Source: an uncultured Oscillospiraceae bacterium
Lineage (GTDB): Bacteria; Bacillota; Clostridia; Oscillospirales; Oscillospiraceae
Direction of reading: 5' to 3'
Length of the DNA: 37,117 bases
Assembly (NCBI GenBank): GCA_947588955.1
Contig: CANPYX010000025.1
Coordinates: 1-37,117 of the forward strand
Position 1 is the first letter of the stretch, and each line of letters begins with the position of its first letter. The position numbers were made by a program, and so were the translations under genes. The notes below the pieces were generated by a model. That model saw only the letters and a program-made list of their open reading frames with translations, had not been told where the DNA came from and did not search any database. Positions 6,865 through 13,861 of the stretch are shown in pieces.

Positions 6865-7716
6865 TCAGTTCAAAACTTGACCGACCACCCGAAACATCGC
6901 CTGCGGAGATACCTGAATGGGAGCGTATGCCGGATTATACGATATAAGCAGCGGCTGAGGACGAAGGACGCCGTTGCTGTCCACAAAGCCCTCCCTGTCC
7001 GGTTCCTCCGGCTCCCGCTCACCGTACTTTTTTAAATATCCGTTCCCGTCATATACAAAAATGCCTATATCGCCGGGGAGAAGTGTTTCGCAACGCTTTA
7101 CCCATACGATCTGACCGTCATGGTAGACCGGCTCCATGCTGTCACCATGTACCCGTACCCCAAAGTCGGCATTCGACGGAACTGCGGATACCGGAAAAGA
7201 TACCTTTTCAAACCCGCCTTCGTCGAGAATATTGCCGGTCCCCGCCGATGCCTCCAGGAGGCTTATATCCATTTCAATAGTTTCCTCATTATCTGCGCAT
7301 ACCGGCCTTTGCCTGTAAAGCCCCGTGGCGATAAGATCCGCCTTGTATTCCGCCACTTTTTTCAGTCCTGTTTCGTTCAGCTCCTCGCCAAGCCCTGGCT
7401 CCTGAGTAAAATACGCAATGCCGTCTTCTATCCCAAGAGCATGGCATATAGCGATCAGCTGGTAAGCATTTGGCACTGACCCGCCCGTCTCCCATTTCCA
7501 TACTCCCGGACGGTGAACAGAAAGACCGTGCTGTGAAAGCAGCTCCGCAAACGCCGGAAGACTCAGCCCCCGCGACATCCTCGCCTGCTGGATCCTTCTG
7601 CCTATTACGTTGTTCTCCCGCTCCTTTACCGAGTCATAAAACTCCTTCTTGCAGGGAAACACGGTAATAGTCTTTCCCGCCTTATTGGATATTGAATAAT
7701 TCTTCCTTTCCGCCAT
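6865..7716 (-). CDS. LexA/CI-like repressor (XRE plus S24 peptidase domains)
   Basis: A 283-residue protein. An XRE helix-turn-helix (about 36-100) is joined to a C-terminal S24 self-cleavage domain with Ser193 in VHGDSMEPVYHDG and Lys229 in GYLKKYG, the catalytic dyad. Ala158-Gly159 in the linker is a plausible cleavage point. Such proteins keep phages and integrative elements silent and inactivate themselves after DNA damage. The ATG at 7716 has a GAGGGGG site 8 bases upstream. The gene is divergent from an ImmA/IrrE-type protease gene across a two-promoter region, recalling ImmR-ImmA control of ICEBs1, although ImmR lacks an S24 domain. Two inactivation routes may coexist here. Confidence 0.85.
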   Translation of the reverse strand: MAERKNYSISNKAGKTITVFPCKKEFYDSVKERENNVIGRRIQQARMSRGLSLPAFAELLSQHGLSVHRPGVWKWETGGSVPNAYQLIAICHALGIEDGIAYFTQEPGLGEELNETGLKKVAEYKADLIATGLYRQRPVCADNEETIEMDISLLEASAGTGNILDEGGFEKVSFPVSAVPSNADFGVRVHGDSMEPVYHDGQIVWVKRCETLLPGDIGIFVYDGNGYLKKYGEREPEEPDREGFVDSNGVLRPQPLLISYNPAYAPIQVSPQAMFRVVGQVLN

Positions 7717-7741
7717 AACAGCACCCCCTCGTATATAAGGG

Positions 7742-7833
7742 ATTATATACTGCAAGATATTGTCTGTCAAGAAAAACTTTAACTATTAGGTTGCAAATGC
7801 GTCCTTGACAGTTACTAATAGTTGAATTATAAT
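7742..7833. promoter_or_regulatory. Divergent promoters with shared operator (repressor / protease)
   Basis: Leftward promoter: TTGACA (complement of 7765-7770), 17 bases, TATAAT (complement of 7742-7747). Rightward promoter: TTGACA (7805-7810), 17 bases, TATAAT (7828-7833). Both are perfect. The inverted repeat AACTATTAG (7781-7789) / CTAATAGTT (7815-7823) places one arm upstream of the left -35 and the other inside the right promoter spacer, as expected for a repressor that shuts both. Confidence 0.85.
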
Positions 7834-7900
7834 TCGTGCCATAGAAACGTACTGCCAAGAAATGGCGGGACATTTTATATTTGTAACAGGAGGGGTCGTC

Positions 7901-8629
7901 ATGGTTTTATCTTACGACATGATAGAGGCATACGCCATCTGCTTTTTGGACGCCTTCAGGCGGCGATGCCATGTGGAGATGAATCCCGCCAGGCGCAGAT
8001 CCGCCAGAGCAACACCTATCGAACAATTCGCGGAGCAGTATCTGGAGCTGGAGCTTAAGTATACACAGCTCTCCGGAATCGGCGATGTGTTGGGGCTTAC
8101 GGCGTATGCGGACACCGAATACAAATATACAGAGAACGGAATTGAGAGGACTATACCGTTGTTGAAAAGCCAGGTGCTTCTGGACACAAGCCTTGCCCCA
8201 AACCTGTACAGGGATGCAAATCGAAATCGGCGCAGATTCACCATCGCCCACGAGTGCGCCCACCAGATCCTCTTCCGCATGGAGAACGCGGAGAACCGGG
8301 AGGTGTGTCAAAAGCTGTACTCCATGGGGGAACCATACTCACTGCGGGATCTCAAGACCCGAGAGGACTGGAACGAGTGGCAGGCCAACGCCCTTGCTGC
8401 CGCGCTGCTTATGCCCTGCGAGGAGATAAAGCGTTCCATCGGACACCGCCCCAATGAGCTTGTATGCTATGAAGGACGGTTCACCGCAATGGACAAGTAT
8501 GACCTTGATTCTCTCTGCAATTCCCTTCTGGTCTCCCGGCAGGCGATGATCATCCGTCTTCGCCAGCTTGGTTATCTGATAGACCGGCCTGTCCATGAAT
8601 TTTATGACCCACTGGAGGTGATGGTATGA
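7901..8629 (+). CDS. ImmA/IrrE family metallo-endopeptidase
   Basis: A 242-residue protein with the zinc motif His117-Glu-Cys-Ala-His121 in FTIAHECAHQ and a downstream EWQANALAAALLMP segment that supplies the third ligand in the family. ImmA cuts the element's repressor upon damage or cell signals; IrrE acts similarly in Deinococcus. I prefer the ATG at 7901 (AGGAGGGG 7 bases upstream) to the frame's earlier ATG at 7862, which has no ribosome site. Cut target is probably the divergent repressor at 6865-7716, which is inference. The stop overlaps the next start by 4 bases (ATGA). Confidence 0.85.
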   Translation: MVLSYDMIEAYAICFLDAFRRRCHVEMNPARRRSARATPIEQFAEQYLELELKYTQLSGIGDVLGLTAYADTEYKYTENGIERTIPLLKSQVLLDTSLAPNLYRDANRNRRRFTIAHECAHQILFRMENAENREVCQKLYSMGEPYSLRDLKTREDWNEWQANALAAALLMPCEEIKRSIGHRPNELVCYEGRFTAMDKYDLDSLCNSLLVSRQAMIIRLRQLGYLIDRPVHEFYDPLEVMV

Positions 8630-8904
8630 GCGCGAGACGCAGAAAGATACGACCGGCAGACATCCCTGAGCCCTTGAAGGAGAAAATGATACACGCCATT
8701 GAGGACACCCAGGAGTTGTCCTCCCGCTATATGCTATGCCCCTATTGCAAGCACCCGGTGATGATGGCGTACTCTGACGCCAAGGGGCATTTCAGCAACA
8801 AATGTCCCAAATGTGGGCGTATCACGATTTTTGACGCGGCGAGTATGCGCAGAGCAAGTCCGCAGCCGTGTCCATCGCCCGGTTATACATACCGGCAAGT
8901 ATGA
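8626..8904 (+). CDS. Small zinc-ribbon protein
   Basis: A 92-residue protein with two CxxC knuckles, Cys38-Cys41 (CPYC) and Cys60-Cys63 (CPKC), a classic zinc ribbon. The N-terminus is basic. Its start overlaps the protease stop (ATGA), so the two are coupled and probably work in one process. The C-terminal 20 residues are poorly structured. Zinc ribbons of this size bind nucleic acid or protein partners. No enzyme activity is implied. Confidence 0.65.
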   Translation: MSARRRKIRPADIPEPLKEKMIHAIEDTQELSSRYMLCPYCKHPVMMAYSDAKGHFSNKCPKCGRITIFDAASMRRASPQPCPSPGYTYRQV

Positions 8905-8952
8905 GCTTTTCCTGAAAATTGAATGAGCAGAGCCCTGGAGCCGCCTGATGGC

Positions 8953-9045
8953 GTAGACATCCTATGTGCCGCATGAGTTGAGGAATCTCACCGGATTCCT
9001 TGAATTTATCGGTACAGGACTGTCTACCCTCATGCGGCTCTTTTT
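8953..9045 (+). terminator. Terminator with crossing helices (possible attenuator)
   Basis: GCCGCATGAG (8968-8977) pairs with CTCATGCGGC (9029-9038) and is followed by TCTTTTT, an intrinsic terminator with a large loop. The loop holds a 7-bp hairpin (8981-8987 with 8994-9000). GTAGACA (8953-8959) can pair with TGTCTAC (9021-9027), which crosses the terminator stem. This allows either a pseudoknot or two exclusive folds. It lies between the zinc-ribbon and sigma-like genes. Confidence 0.65.
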
Positions 9046-9080
9046 ACGTCCTTCCCGCTCCACGGCGGAAAGGACGTAAA
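9043..9080. repeat. Strong hairpin after the terminator
   Basis: TTTACGTCCTT (9043-9053) pairs with AAGGACGTAAA (9070-9080), with a GC extension inside. Its left arm overlaps the T run of the preceding terminator, so the two structures compete. Function unknown. Confidence 0.6.
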
Positions 9081-9113
9081 TGTTTATCTGGCTTGCTTAT
9101 ATAGCGAAATACC

Positions 9114-9162
9114 CGTGATCTCCCTCGTTTTCCCCAAACCGAAAACGAGAAAGGAGATCACG
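9114..9162 (+). promoter_or_regulatory. Hairpin masking the ribosome site of the sigma-like gene
   Basis: CGTGATCTCC (9114-9123) pairs with GGAGATCACG (9153-9162), and CTCGTTTTC (9124-9132) with GAAAACGAG (9141-9149). This gives 19 pairs with a 3-base bulge and an 8-base loop. The ribosome site AAGGAG falls inside the right arm. Unless the hairpin is opened, initiation at 9166 should be blocked. Confidence 0.7.
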
Positions 9163-9165
9163 AAA

Positions 9166-9723
9166 TTGAAAAAAACGCAATATCTGCTTTTGAAGAAGCA
9201 GCCTGACGGATCGGTACGGCTCGAAGCCGTAACGCAAAGCGAGTGGAACGAGACGTTGTCCGCAAACCGCCTTGTATCGGCTGACCAGCGCCGTCATTTC
9301 ATCGTGGACTGTATAGAGGACGGCAATGATCTGGACTGTATGTACATTGAGGTCTCGCCGCAGGAGCATCGAAGCTGGAACATTGGAAACACCATGCGCC
9401 AGAAAAACCGAAAGCGTGGTCAAGATTATACCTTCCTGCCTATTGACGCTTCTATCCGAGAGGATCTTGCCACTATACAAGATTCCTTGGTCTCTGATTG
9501 TGACCTTGAGCGACTGGCAACGGATAACGTTCTGATGGATGAGTTGAGAAAAGCCTTGAAAGCATGGAAGCCGTGGGCCGAAGAACTATTGGATCTTTAC
9601 ATAAGCGGTGAAAAACATGCTTGCACCCCTTATCTCTGCAGAAAGCATAAGCTTGGGAGAAGCTCTATCCAGAAGCGGAAATCTCAGTTTGAAAAATTTA
9701 TTTTAGATTTTTTGAAAAAATAA
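9166..9723 (+). CDS. Sigma-like / HTH protein of a mobile element
   Basis: A 185-residue protein beginning KKTQYLLLKKQPDGS after a TTG start, which is 10 bases from AAGGAG. The upstream ATG at 9115 lies inside the masking hairpin and lacks a site. The last ~45 residues (LCRKHKLGRSSIQKRKSQFEKFI) look like a sigma-70 region 4 or similar helix-turn-helix. Charged, helical text precedes it. Small sigma-like proteins of this length are frequent in clostridial integrative elements, where they lie next to excision and replication genes. I cannot assign a precise family. Expression is probably limited by the 9114-9162 hairpin. Confidence 0.55.
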   Translation: MKKTQYLLLKKQPDGSVRLEAVTQSEWNETLSANRLVSADQRRHFIVDCIEDGNDLDCMYIEVSPQEHRSWNIGNTMRQKNRKRGQDYTFLPIDASIREDLATIQDSLVSDCDLERLATDNVLMDELRKALKAWKPWAEELLDLYISGEKHACTPYLCRKHKLGRSSIQKRKSQFEKFILDFLKK

Positions 9724-9762
9724 TTCCACTTTGAGGCCCTGCGAGTTGTGGTAATAGAAGTG

Positions 9763-10178
9763 TAGGGGTAAACAGCCCCTCACCGCTCTTTGACAATTTC
9801 ATATCCGGCAACTGGATAACTTTAGCGGACGGTCCCCGAAAGGGACAGCGGCGGGCGGATGCGCCAAGACCTTCCTGTGCAGACTTCTGCATAAAAAGAC
9901 GGCCTTTAAGGAAGCGAGCGTGTACCCATCCGAACCGCACCGGCTTTGGCAAGCCGCGCCATGACCCCGTCCGCCTACAATGATACCCCTGCCCAGCCAC
10001 AGACTCAAGCAATGGGGGCAGCTCGGAGAGATCCTCGGAGGGGTGAGATTCCCGGAGTGTGACGCCAGTCGCAGTCCAGTTGTACGCCCTTGGCTTCGGG
10101 AAGTAGTGTCGAATGGAAGCCGTAAGAAGAAAGCATCAAAACACAACCAAGGGGCCGCTCTGTCTGAACGGCCCCTTT
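9763..10178 (+). ncRNA. Candidate structured non-coding RNA, about 400 bases
   Basis: No believable gene is present between 9724 and 10274. A 5-bp hairpin (about 9763-9780) follows the sigma-like gene, then TTGACA at 9790-9795 with only a poor -10. Small hairpins follow, such as GTCCCCGAAAGGGAC near 9830-9845 and GCAG/CTGC near 9880. The block ends with a terminator (10149-10157 paired with 10169-10177, then TTT). A promoter-like box, dense hairpins and a terminator suggest a stable RNA of the element. I do not recognise the class. It could also hold an origin or transfer site. Confidence 0.4.
10149..10178 (+). terminator. Terminator ending the non-coding block
   Basis: AAGGGGCCG (10149-10157) pairs with CGGCCCCTT (10169-10177) around an 11-base loop, ending in TTT. 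It separates the non-coding block from the metallophosphoesterase gene. Confidence 0.65.
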
Positions 10179-10211
10179 CAAAGAATATTCCTCTCCGCAA
10201 ATCTTTTGATG

Positions 10212-10254
10212 GCTATTCCGACAAAACTGTGGTATTGTGTGTTGCTGTCAAAAG
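10212..10254 (+). promoter_or_regulatory. Motif shared with the integrase upstream region, copy 1
   Basis: GCTATTCC (10212-10219), 8 bases, TGTGGTAT (10228-10235), then TGTCAA 10 bases on. The same words with the same first spacing occur at 14002-14039 before the integrase gene. A shared promoter or regulator site is possible. Neither copy fits the sigma-A consensus well. Confidence 0.4.
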
Positions 10255-10274
10255 ACACGAACGGAGGGAGAAAA

Positions 10275-11021
10275 ATGCTATTCTGCACAGGAGATACCCA
10301 CGGGGATTTCGACCGCTTCAAGCTGCGGTTCTTCCCGGAGCGGGAAACCATGGACCGCAGCGACTTTGTCCTCATCTGCGGTGACTTCGGCGGCCTGTGG
10401 TTCGGCACGACACTGGACGACATGGCCCTCGACTGGCTGGAGGCTCTGCCCTTCACCACGCTTTTCGCAGACGGTAACCATGAAAATTATGACCTCCTCT
10501 ATAAGCTCCCTGTGGAGCATTGGAACGGAGGCAAGGTCCATCGACTCCGGCCCCATGTGCTCCACCTCATGCGCGGACAGGTCTTCAACATTGACGGCCG
10601 CACCTTCTTCACCATGGGCGGCGCCAGCTCCCACGATGTGCAGGACGGGATATTGGACAGGGACGATCCTGAATTTGACCTCAAGTACTATTACCTTCGC
10701 CGTGAACACGCTCGTTTCCGCATAAACCATGAAAGCTGGTGGAAGGAGGAGCTTCCCTGTGATGAGGAGTACGCCGAGGCCATAGAGAATTTGGCGAAAG
10801 CCAATCATCAGGTAGACTTCATCATCACCCACTGCGCTCCGTCGAGCGTTGAGGACATCATCGGCAAATCCACATACATACATGACCGCCTGACAGACTT
10901 CTTGGAGGAGGTCGATCATACGGTTACGTTCCGCCATTGGTACTGCGGACATTACCATATGAACAAGGAGATCAACAGCAAATTCACAGTCCTGTACAAG
11001 AACGTCGTGCAGGTCATATAA
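10275..11021 (+). CDS. Calcineurin-like metallophosphoesterase
   Basis: A 248-residue protein with the family's metal-binding blocks in order: GDTHGD (6-11), GDFGG (36-40), GNHE (67-70), THCAPSS, and GHYH near the C-terminus. These coordinate two metal ions for phosphoester cleavage. The substrate is not predictable. The ATG at 10275 has GGAGGGAG 5-6 bases upstream; the longer frame from 10113 runs back through a terminator and is rejected. Similar single-domain phosphoesterases are common cargo in clostridial integrative elements. It is followed by its own terminator. Confidence 0.85.
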   Translation: MLFCTGDTHGDFDRFKLRFFPERETMDRSDFVLICGDFGGLWFGTTLDDMALDWLEALPFTTLFADGNHENYDLLYKLPVEHWNGGKVHRLRPHVLHLMRGQVFNIDGRTFFTMGGASSHDVQDGILDRDDPEFDLKYYYLRREHARFRINHESWWKEELPCDEEYAEAIENLAKANHQVDFIITHCAPSSVEDIIGKSTYIHDRLTDFLEEVDHTVTFRHWYCGHYHMNKEINSKFTVLYKNVVQVI

Positions 11022-11043
11022 GAAAAAAAGAATCTATAGGAAA

Positions 11044-11069
11044 GAGGACGGAGCCATCCGTCCTCTTTT
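11044..11069 (+). terminator. Terminator of the metallophosphoesterase gene
   Basis: GAGGACG (11044-11050) pairs with CGTCCTC (11060-11066), extended inward by G-C and A-T pairs, and is followed by TTTTG. It starts 22 bases after the stop codon. Confidence 0.75.
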
Positions 11070-11099
11070 GTGCTGAAAAATAGGAAAAGAGAGATTTAT

Positions 11100-11669
11100 A
11101 TGAAGCATAAAATCAGTACGGATTGCAGATTGTGTACGGACTACCGAGCCTGCCGCAAGGGCAGCAAAGACATATGCCCTTGGGACAGGGAGCGAATCGA
11201 GGCAGAAGATATGAGCTACAGGAACGCCATCCAAGAAACGCTGAATCTCGGAGAAAAACTTGACCCGCGTCTTGAAAAGCTGGTCAGCAGCTTCACCGGA
11301 ATGTGGAAAGACGAAGCACACTCACTCAGAATGAAGACCGCAAGAGAAATGACATCTACCTCCGCTGAGATCGATGACCCTCCGTACAACGCCGCGCTCT
11401 ACCTTCTGACCTCCAGCTACAACCTGTTTGCCAGGGCCATCGATTGCTTTCAGCACGATGGTCTCCATCTGGACCGCGCCCGCCTTTGTCATATCTGGTA
11501 CCGAGACTACGCAATATATCTGGCCGCGTGGAACATCTATCACGGGGAAAGGCAAGTCCTGACGGAACGAGCGCTCAAGCACGTTACGAACGACACGGAT
11601 CTGGCGTTTATCGTCAACGCTCTCATCATTGCCAGGCTCGGTCCCGCTGCGTTTGACCTCAAACGATGA
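11100..11669 (+). CDS. Unknown cysteine-containing protein coupled to MazF
   Basis: A 189-residue protein I do not recognise. The N-terminus has Cys pairs (CRLCTDYRACRKGSKDICPW), possibly a metal site. The middle is charged and helical, and the last half is rich in aromatic and aliphatic residues. The ATG at 11100 follows a weak AAAGAGAG site; a GTG ten codons earlier is possible. Its stop overlaps the mazF start by 4 bases (ATGA), so the two are translated together. That is the position normally taken by the MazE antitoxin, but this protein is far larger than MazE and has no AbrB-like start. Whether it counteracts MazF is open. Confidence 0.55.
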   Translation: MKHKISTDCRLCTDYRACRKGSKDICPWDRERIEAEDMSYRNAIQETLNLGEKLDPRLEKLVSSFTGMWKDEAHSLRMKTAREMTSTSAEIDDPPYNAALYLLTSSYNLFARAIDCFQHDGLHLDRARLCHIWYRDYAIYLAAWNIYHGERQVLTERALKHVTNDTDLAFIVNALIIARLGPAAFDLKR

Positions 11670-12025
11670 GAAGAAATGAAATATGGTCCATCCGGCGAGG
11701 AGACATCTTCTATGCCGACCTGCGCCCCGTCCGTGGCTGTGAGCAGGGCGGCATCCGCCCCGTGCTGATCCTTCAAAACAACACGGGCAACAAGCACAGC
11801 CCCACGGTCATAGCGGCGGCCATCACTACCAGCCGAACGAAGACAAACTTGCCGACCCATGTGCCGTTGGACAGTCTACCTCAGTTGAGATGCGATTCAA
11901 CAGTGCTGTTGGAGCAGATCAGAACCATAGACAAGCGCCGCCTGCTGGAGTGGGTCTGTGCAGCTACCCCGGAGATCATGGACAAAGTGGATGCCGCCCT
12001 CGCCATCAGCGTCGGCGGCGATTGA
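11666..12025 (+). CDS. mazF: MazF/PemK-type endoribonuclease toxin
   Basis: A 119-residue protein close to B. subtilis MazF (NdoA) in sequence: RRGDIFYADLRPVRGCEQGG, RPVLILQNNTGN, TVIAAAITT, LEQIRTIDKRRL. The residues equivalent to Arg25 and Thr48 of B. subtilis MazF are Arg31 and Thr54. Such enzymes cut single-stranded mRNA at short sequences, independently of the ribosome. The gene begins inside the stop of the 189-residue unknown gene, and no MazE-like gene is seen on either side. An extra six or so residues at the N-terminus are the only length difference. Confidence 0.9.
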   Translation: MRRNEIWSIRRGDIFYADLRPVRGCEQGGIRPVLILQNNTGNKHSPTVIAAAITTSRTKTNLPTHVPLDSLPQLRCDSTVLLEQIRTIDKRRLLEWVCAATPEIMDKVDAALAISVGGD

Positions 12026-12044
12026 CATCTAACAGGAGGAGAAA

Positions 12045-12272
12045 ATGCTTACATTTATCATAGGAATGATGGTCGGCGGTATCGTCGGCTTTTTTGCTTT
12101 CTGTTTGCTGACCGCGGGCAAGGACAGCGACAGGTACACGGAACCTGAGAAGTACAACCTCTTAGAGAAATCTCAGGCCACAACGGTTACAAATACCTTC
12201 ACGGATGACAGCAGAAGAAGACAGGGAACTGCGAATGCAAAGCAAAATCTTTATGGAAGTGACAGGACATGA
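12045..12272 (+). CDS. DUF3789-like small membrane protein
   Basis: A 75-residue protein with one N-terminal membrane helix (LTFIIGMMVGGIVGFFAFC) and a charged, flexible tail. The start matches DUF3789, tiny membrane proteins often found in clostridial conjugative elements just before regulatory or excisionase genes. AGGAGGAG is 5 bases before the ATG. Its stop overlaps the excisionase start by 4 bases. The tail is longer than usual for the family. Function unknown. Confidence 0.6.
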   Translation: MLTFIIGMMVGGIVGFFAFCLLTAGKDSDRYTEPEKYNLLEKSQATTVTNTFTDDSRRRQGTANAKQNLYGSDRT

Positions 12273-12454
12273 AGAAGCGTATGTTTGAAAGCTATCCGGA
12301 TGTAGTTACCGTCAATGAGCTTTGTGAAATGCTGGGAATCAGCAAAAAGCTGGCCTACCGGATCCTTGACAGACAGGATATCAGAAGCGTCAGGGTGGGG
12401 CGAATTTACAGGATTCCAAAGTCGGCGGTAATTGACTATCTCACAGACGAATGA
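12269..12454 (+). CDS. Excisionase-like helix-turn-helix protein
   Basis: A 61-residue MerR-like winged helix protein: VTVNELCEMLGISKKLAYRIL, then VRVGRIYRIPKSAVIDYL, the HTH_17/excisionase pattern. Such proteins bend att-site DNA and steer the integrase toward excision. The start overlaps the preceding stop (ATGA). Directly downstream is a truncated copy of the integrase gene rather than the intact gene, which is 1.6 kb further on. This implies the xis-int unit was split by insertion. Confidence 0.75.
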   Translation: MKKRMFESYPDVVTVNELCEMLGISKKLAYRILDRQDIRSVRVGRIYRIPKSAVIDYLTDE

Positions 12455-12477
12455 AAGTTAATAATTCATGTTTTCCG

Positions 12478-12667
12478 ATGGATAGCCACCGGCCTGCCTG
12501 TGGAGGGCACAAGTATCAGAAAAGCTCAAAAGGCATTTGACCAGATCAGGGTATCCTACGAGAAGATTGAGGAGGAACAGCTTATATGGCTTATCCTCCC
12601 CACCGGCATTGGACACTCATTGTATCGGGTGACGTTGCACAAATCTGGCTTTACAGGAGAATACTAA
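12478..12667 (+). pseudogene. Truncated int copy (5' fragment)
   Basis: Bases 12478-12583 match 14159-14264 of the intact integrase gene at 103 of 106 positions (WIATGLPVEGTSIRKAQKAF and following). Identity stops abruptly after GAACAGCTT. The frame then runs on with unrelated codons to a TAA at 12665. The fragment has no start codon of its own in place. It marks a recombination or insertion event between two int copies. Confidence 0.85.
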
Positions 12668-12687
12668 AAAGAAACTCTCAGAACCTA

Positions 12688-12728
12688 TTGCATATTTGTC
12701 CCGAATAATATATAATATTCAGGACAAA
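12688..12728 (+). promoter_or_regulatory. Promoter and operator of the AbiE-type module
   Basis: TTGCAT (12688-12693), 17 bases, TATAAT (12711-12716). A perfect inverted repeat TTTGTCC (12695-12701) / GGACAAA (12722-12728) brackets the -10. Antitoxins of AbiE systems repress their own promoter through such repeats, so this is probably the operator. Confidence 0.75.
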
Positions 12729-12742
12729 AGGAGGCAAGCAAA

Positions 12743-13447
12743 ATGACGAATGGGTATTCCCGGCAGATACAGGAACGGATCGGCACCGCAGCAGACGGAA
12801 CAGTTTTCGTCGGTTCCGACTTTGCGGATATTGCGGATACGGAAACCATACGGCGAAACCTGAACCGTTTGACGCAGGCAGGGACACTTCGGCGGATCCT
12901 GCGGGGCGTTTATGAAAAGCCGGAATACAGCGAAATGCTGAAAGAATATGTGGCAGCAGACCCGGAGGCCGTAGCGAAAGCTCTGGCCCGCAATTATCAC
13001 TGGACGATTGCGCCTTGCGGGAATACCGCTTTGAACCTGCTGGGACTGTCCACGCAGGTCACGGCGGTGTGGTCCTACATCAGTGACGGGCCCTATAAGA
13101 CGTATAGCTGGAACAACACAAAGCTGGAGTTCAAACATCGGACAAATAAGGAGATCACGGGACTTTCCTACATGACGATCCTGGTTATTCAGGCATTGAA
13201 AACCCTGGGACGGGAAAACGTCACTTCCAAGACGGTCAGGGTCCTCCAATCACGGTTAAGCGATGATGACAAAACTACCATGCTACAGGAGGCGGCAGCG
13301 TCTACGGATTGGGTCTATGATACGATACGGCAGATTGCCAGATCCGGCTACACTGCAGGTGATCCGACTGGAGATTGGCGCACTGGCCGCATGGACGGTG
13401 GAATCGGAGCGGACATTTTGGGAAAAGGCTACGATCCTTCACCATGA
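12743..13447 (+). CDS. DUF6088 / AbiEi-like antitoxin, with a foreign C-terminal tail
   Basis: A 234-residue frame. Residues 1 to about 200 match the DUF6088 group related to AbiEi antitoxins: a winged-helix start (VGSDFADIADTETIRRNL, RRILRGVYEKPEYSE), then IAPCGNTALNLLGLSTQV and WSYISDGPYKTYSW. The last ~35 residues read out of frame through toxin-gene sequence, because a deletion joined the two genes. AGGAGG is 10 bases before the ATG. The DNA-binding and autorepression part is complete, so the protein may still act as a repressor or as an antitoxin against a related toxin elsewhere. Confidence 0.75.
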   Translation: MTNGYSRQIQERIGTAADGTVFVGSDFADIADTETIRRNLNRLTQAGTLRRILRGVYEKPEYSEMLKEYVAADPEAVAKALARNYHWTIAPCGNTALNLLGLSTQVTAVWSYISDGPYKTYSWNNTKLEFKHRTNKEITGLSYMTILVIQALKTLGRENVTSKTVRVLQSRLSDDDKTTMLQEAAASTDWVYDTIRQIARSGYTAGDPTGDWRTGRMDGGIGADILGKGYDPSP

Positions 13448-13787
13448 GGCCAACCGGCCGGAGCATCTGGCAATGCCAAGCCGGTATTCCAGACATTATT
13501 ATGACCTGTACCGCATGGCGCAGACGCCTGTAAAGGACGTCGCTTTTGCCAGGCTGGATTTGCTGAAAAAGGTGGTGGATTTCAAAATGAAATTCTATCC
13601 GAGGGCATGGGCCAAATACGCCGAGGCTGTCCCCGGCACCCTGAAGCTGACACCGCCGGAGTACCGGCTGGATGAGTTGGGGGCGGAATGTGACGCAATG
13701 AGGGATATGCTGTATGGCGACATCCCATCTTTCGCTGCCATTCTGGACGGCGTAAAGGTGCTGGAGCAGCAGATTAACGCACTATAA
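13353..13787 (+). pseudogene. 3' remnant of an AbiEii-family nucleotidyltransferase toxin gene
   Basis: From 13353 the frame reads LQVIRLEIGALAAWT, then ERTFWEKATILHHEANRPEH, SRHYYDLYRMAQTPVKD and on to a TAA at 13785. These are C-terminal blocks of AbiEii toxins of the large (~340-residue) type. The N-terminal nucleotidyltransferase domain with its GSxxD-type site is absent. The usual ~40 residues between the 'EIGxLAxW' and 'ERTFWEK' blocks are also missing. Two deletions have therefore killed the toxin. Codons upstream of 13353 in this frame overlap the antitoxin gene and are not homologous. Confidence 0.8.
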
Positions 13788-13808
13788 TTACATATCATCA
13801 AGCCAGAG

Positions 13809-13849
13809 ATCCCGGTTATTCTGTTTTTCAGAATGCCGGGATTTTTCTA
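13809..13849 (+). terminator. Terminator after the AbiE remnant
   Basis: ATCCCGG (13809-13815) pairs with CCGGGAT (13836-13842), with an inner ATTCTG/CAGAAT helix, and is followed by TTTTTCT. It is intact and closes the antitoxin transcript. Confidence 0.8.
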
Positions 13850-13861
13850 TCTACAAGGAGG

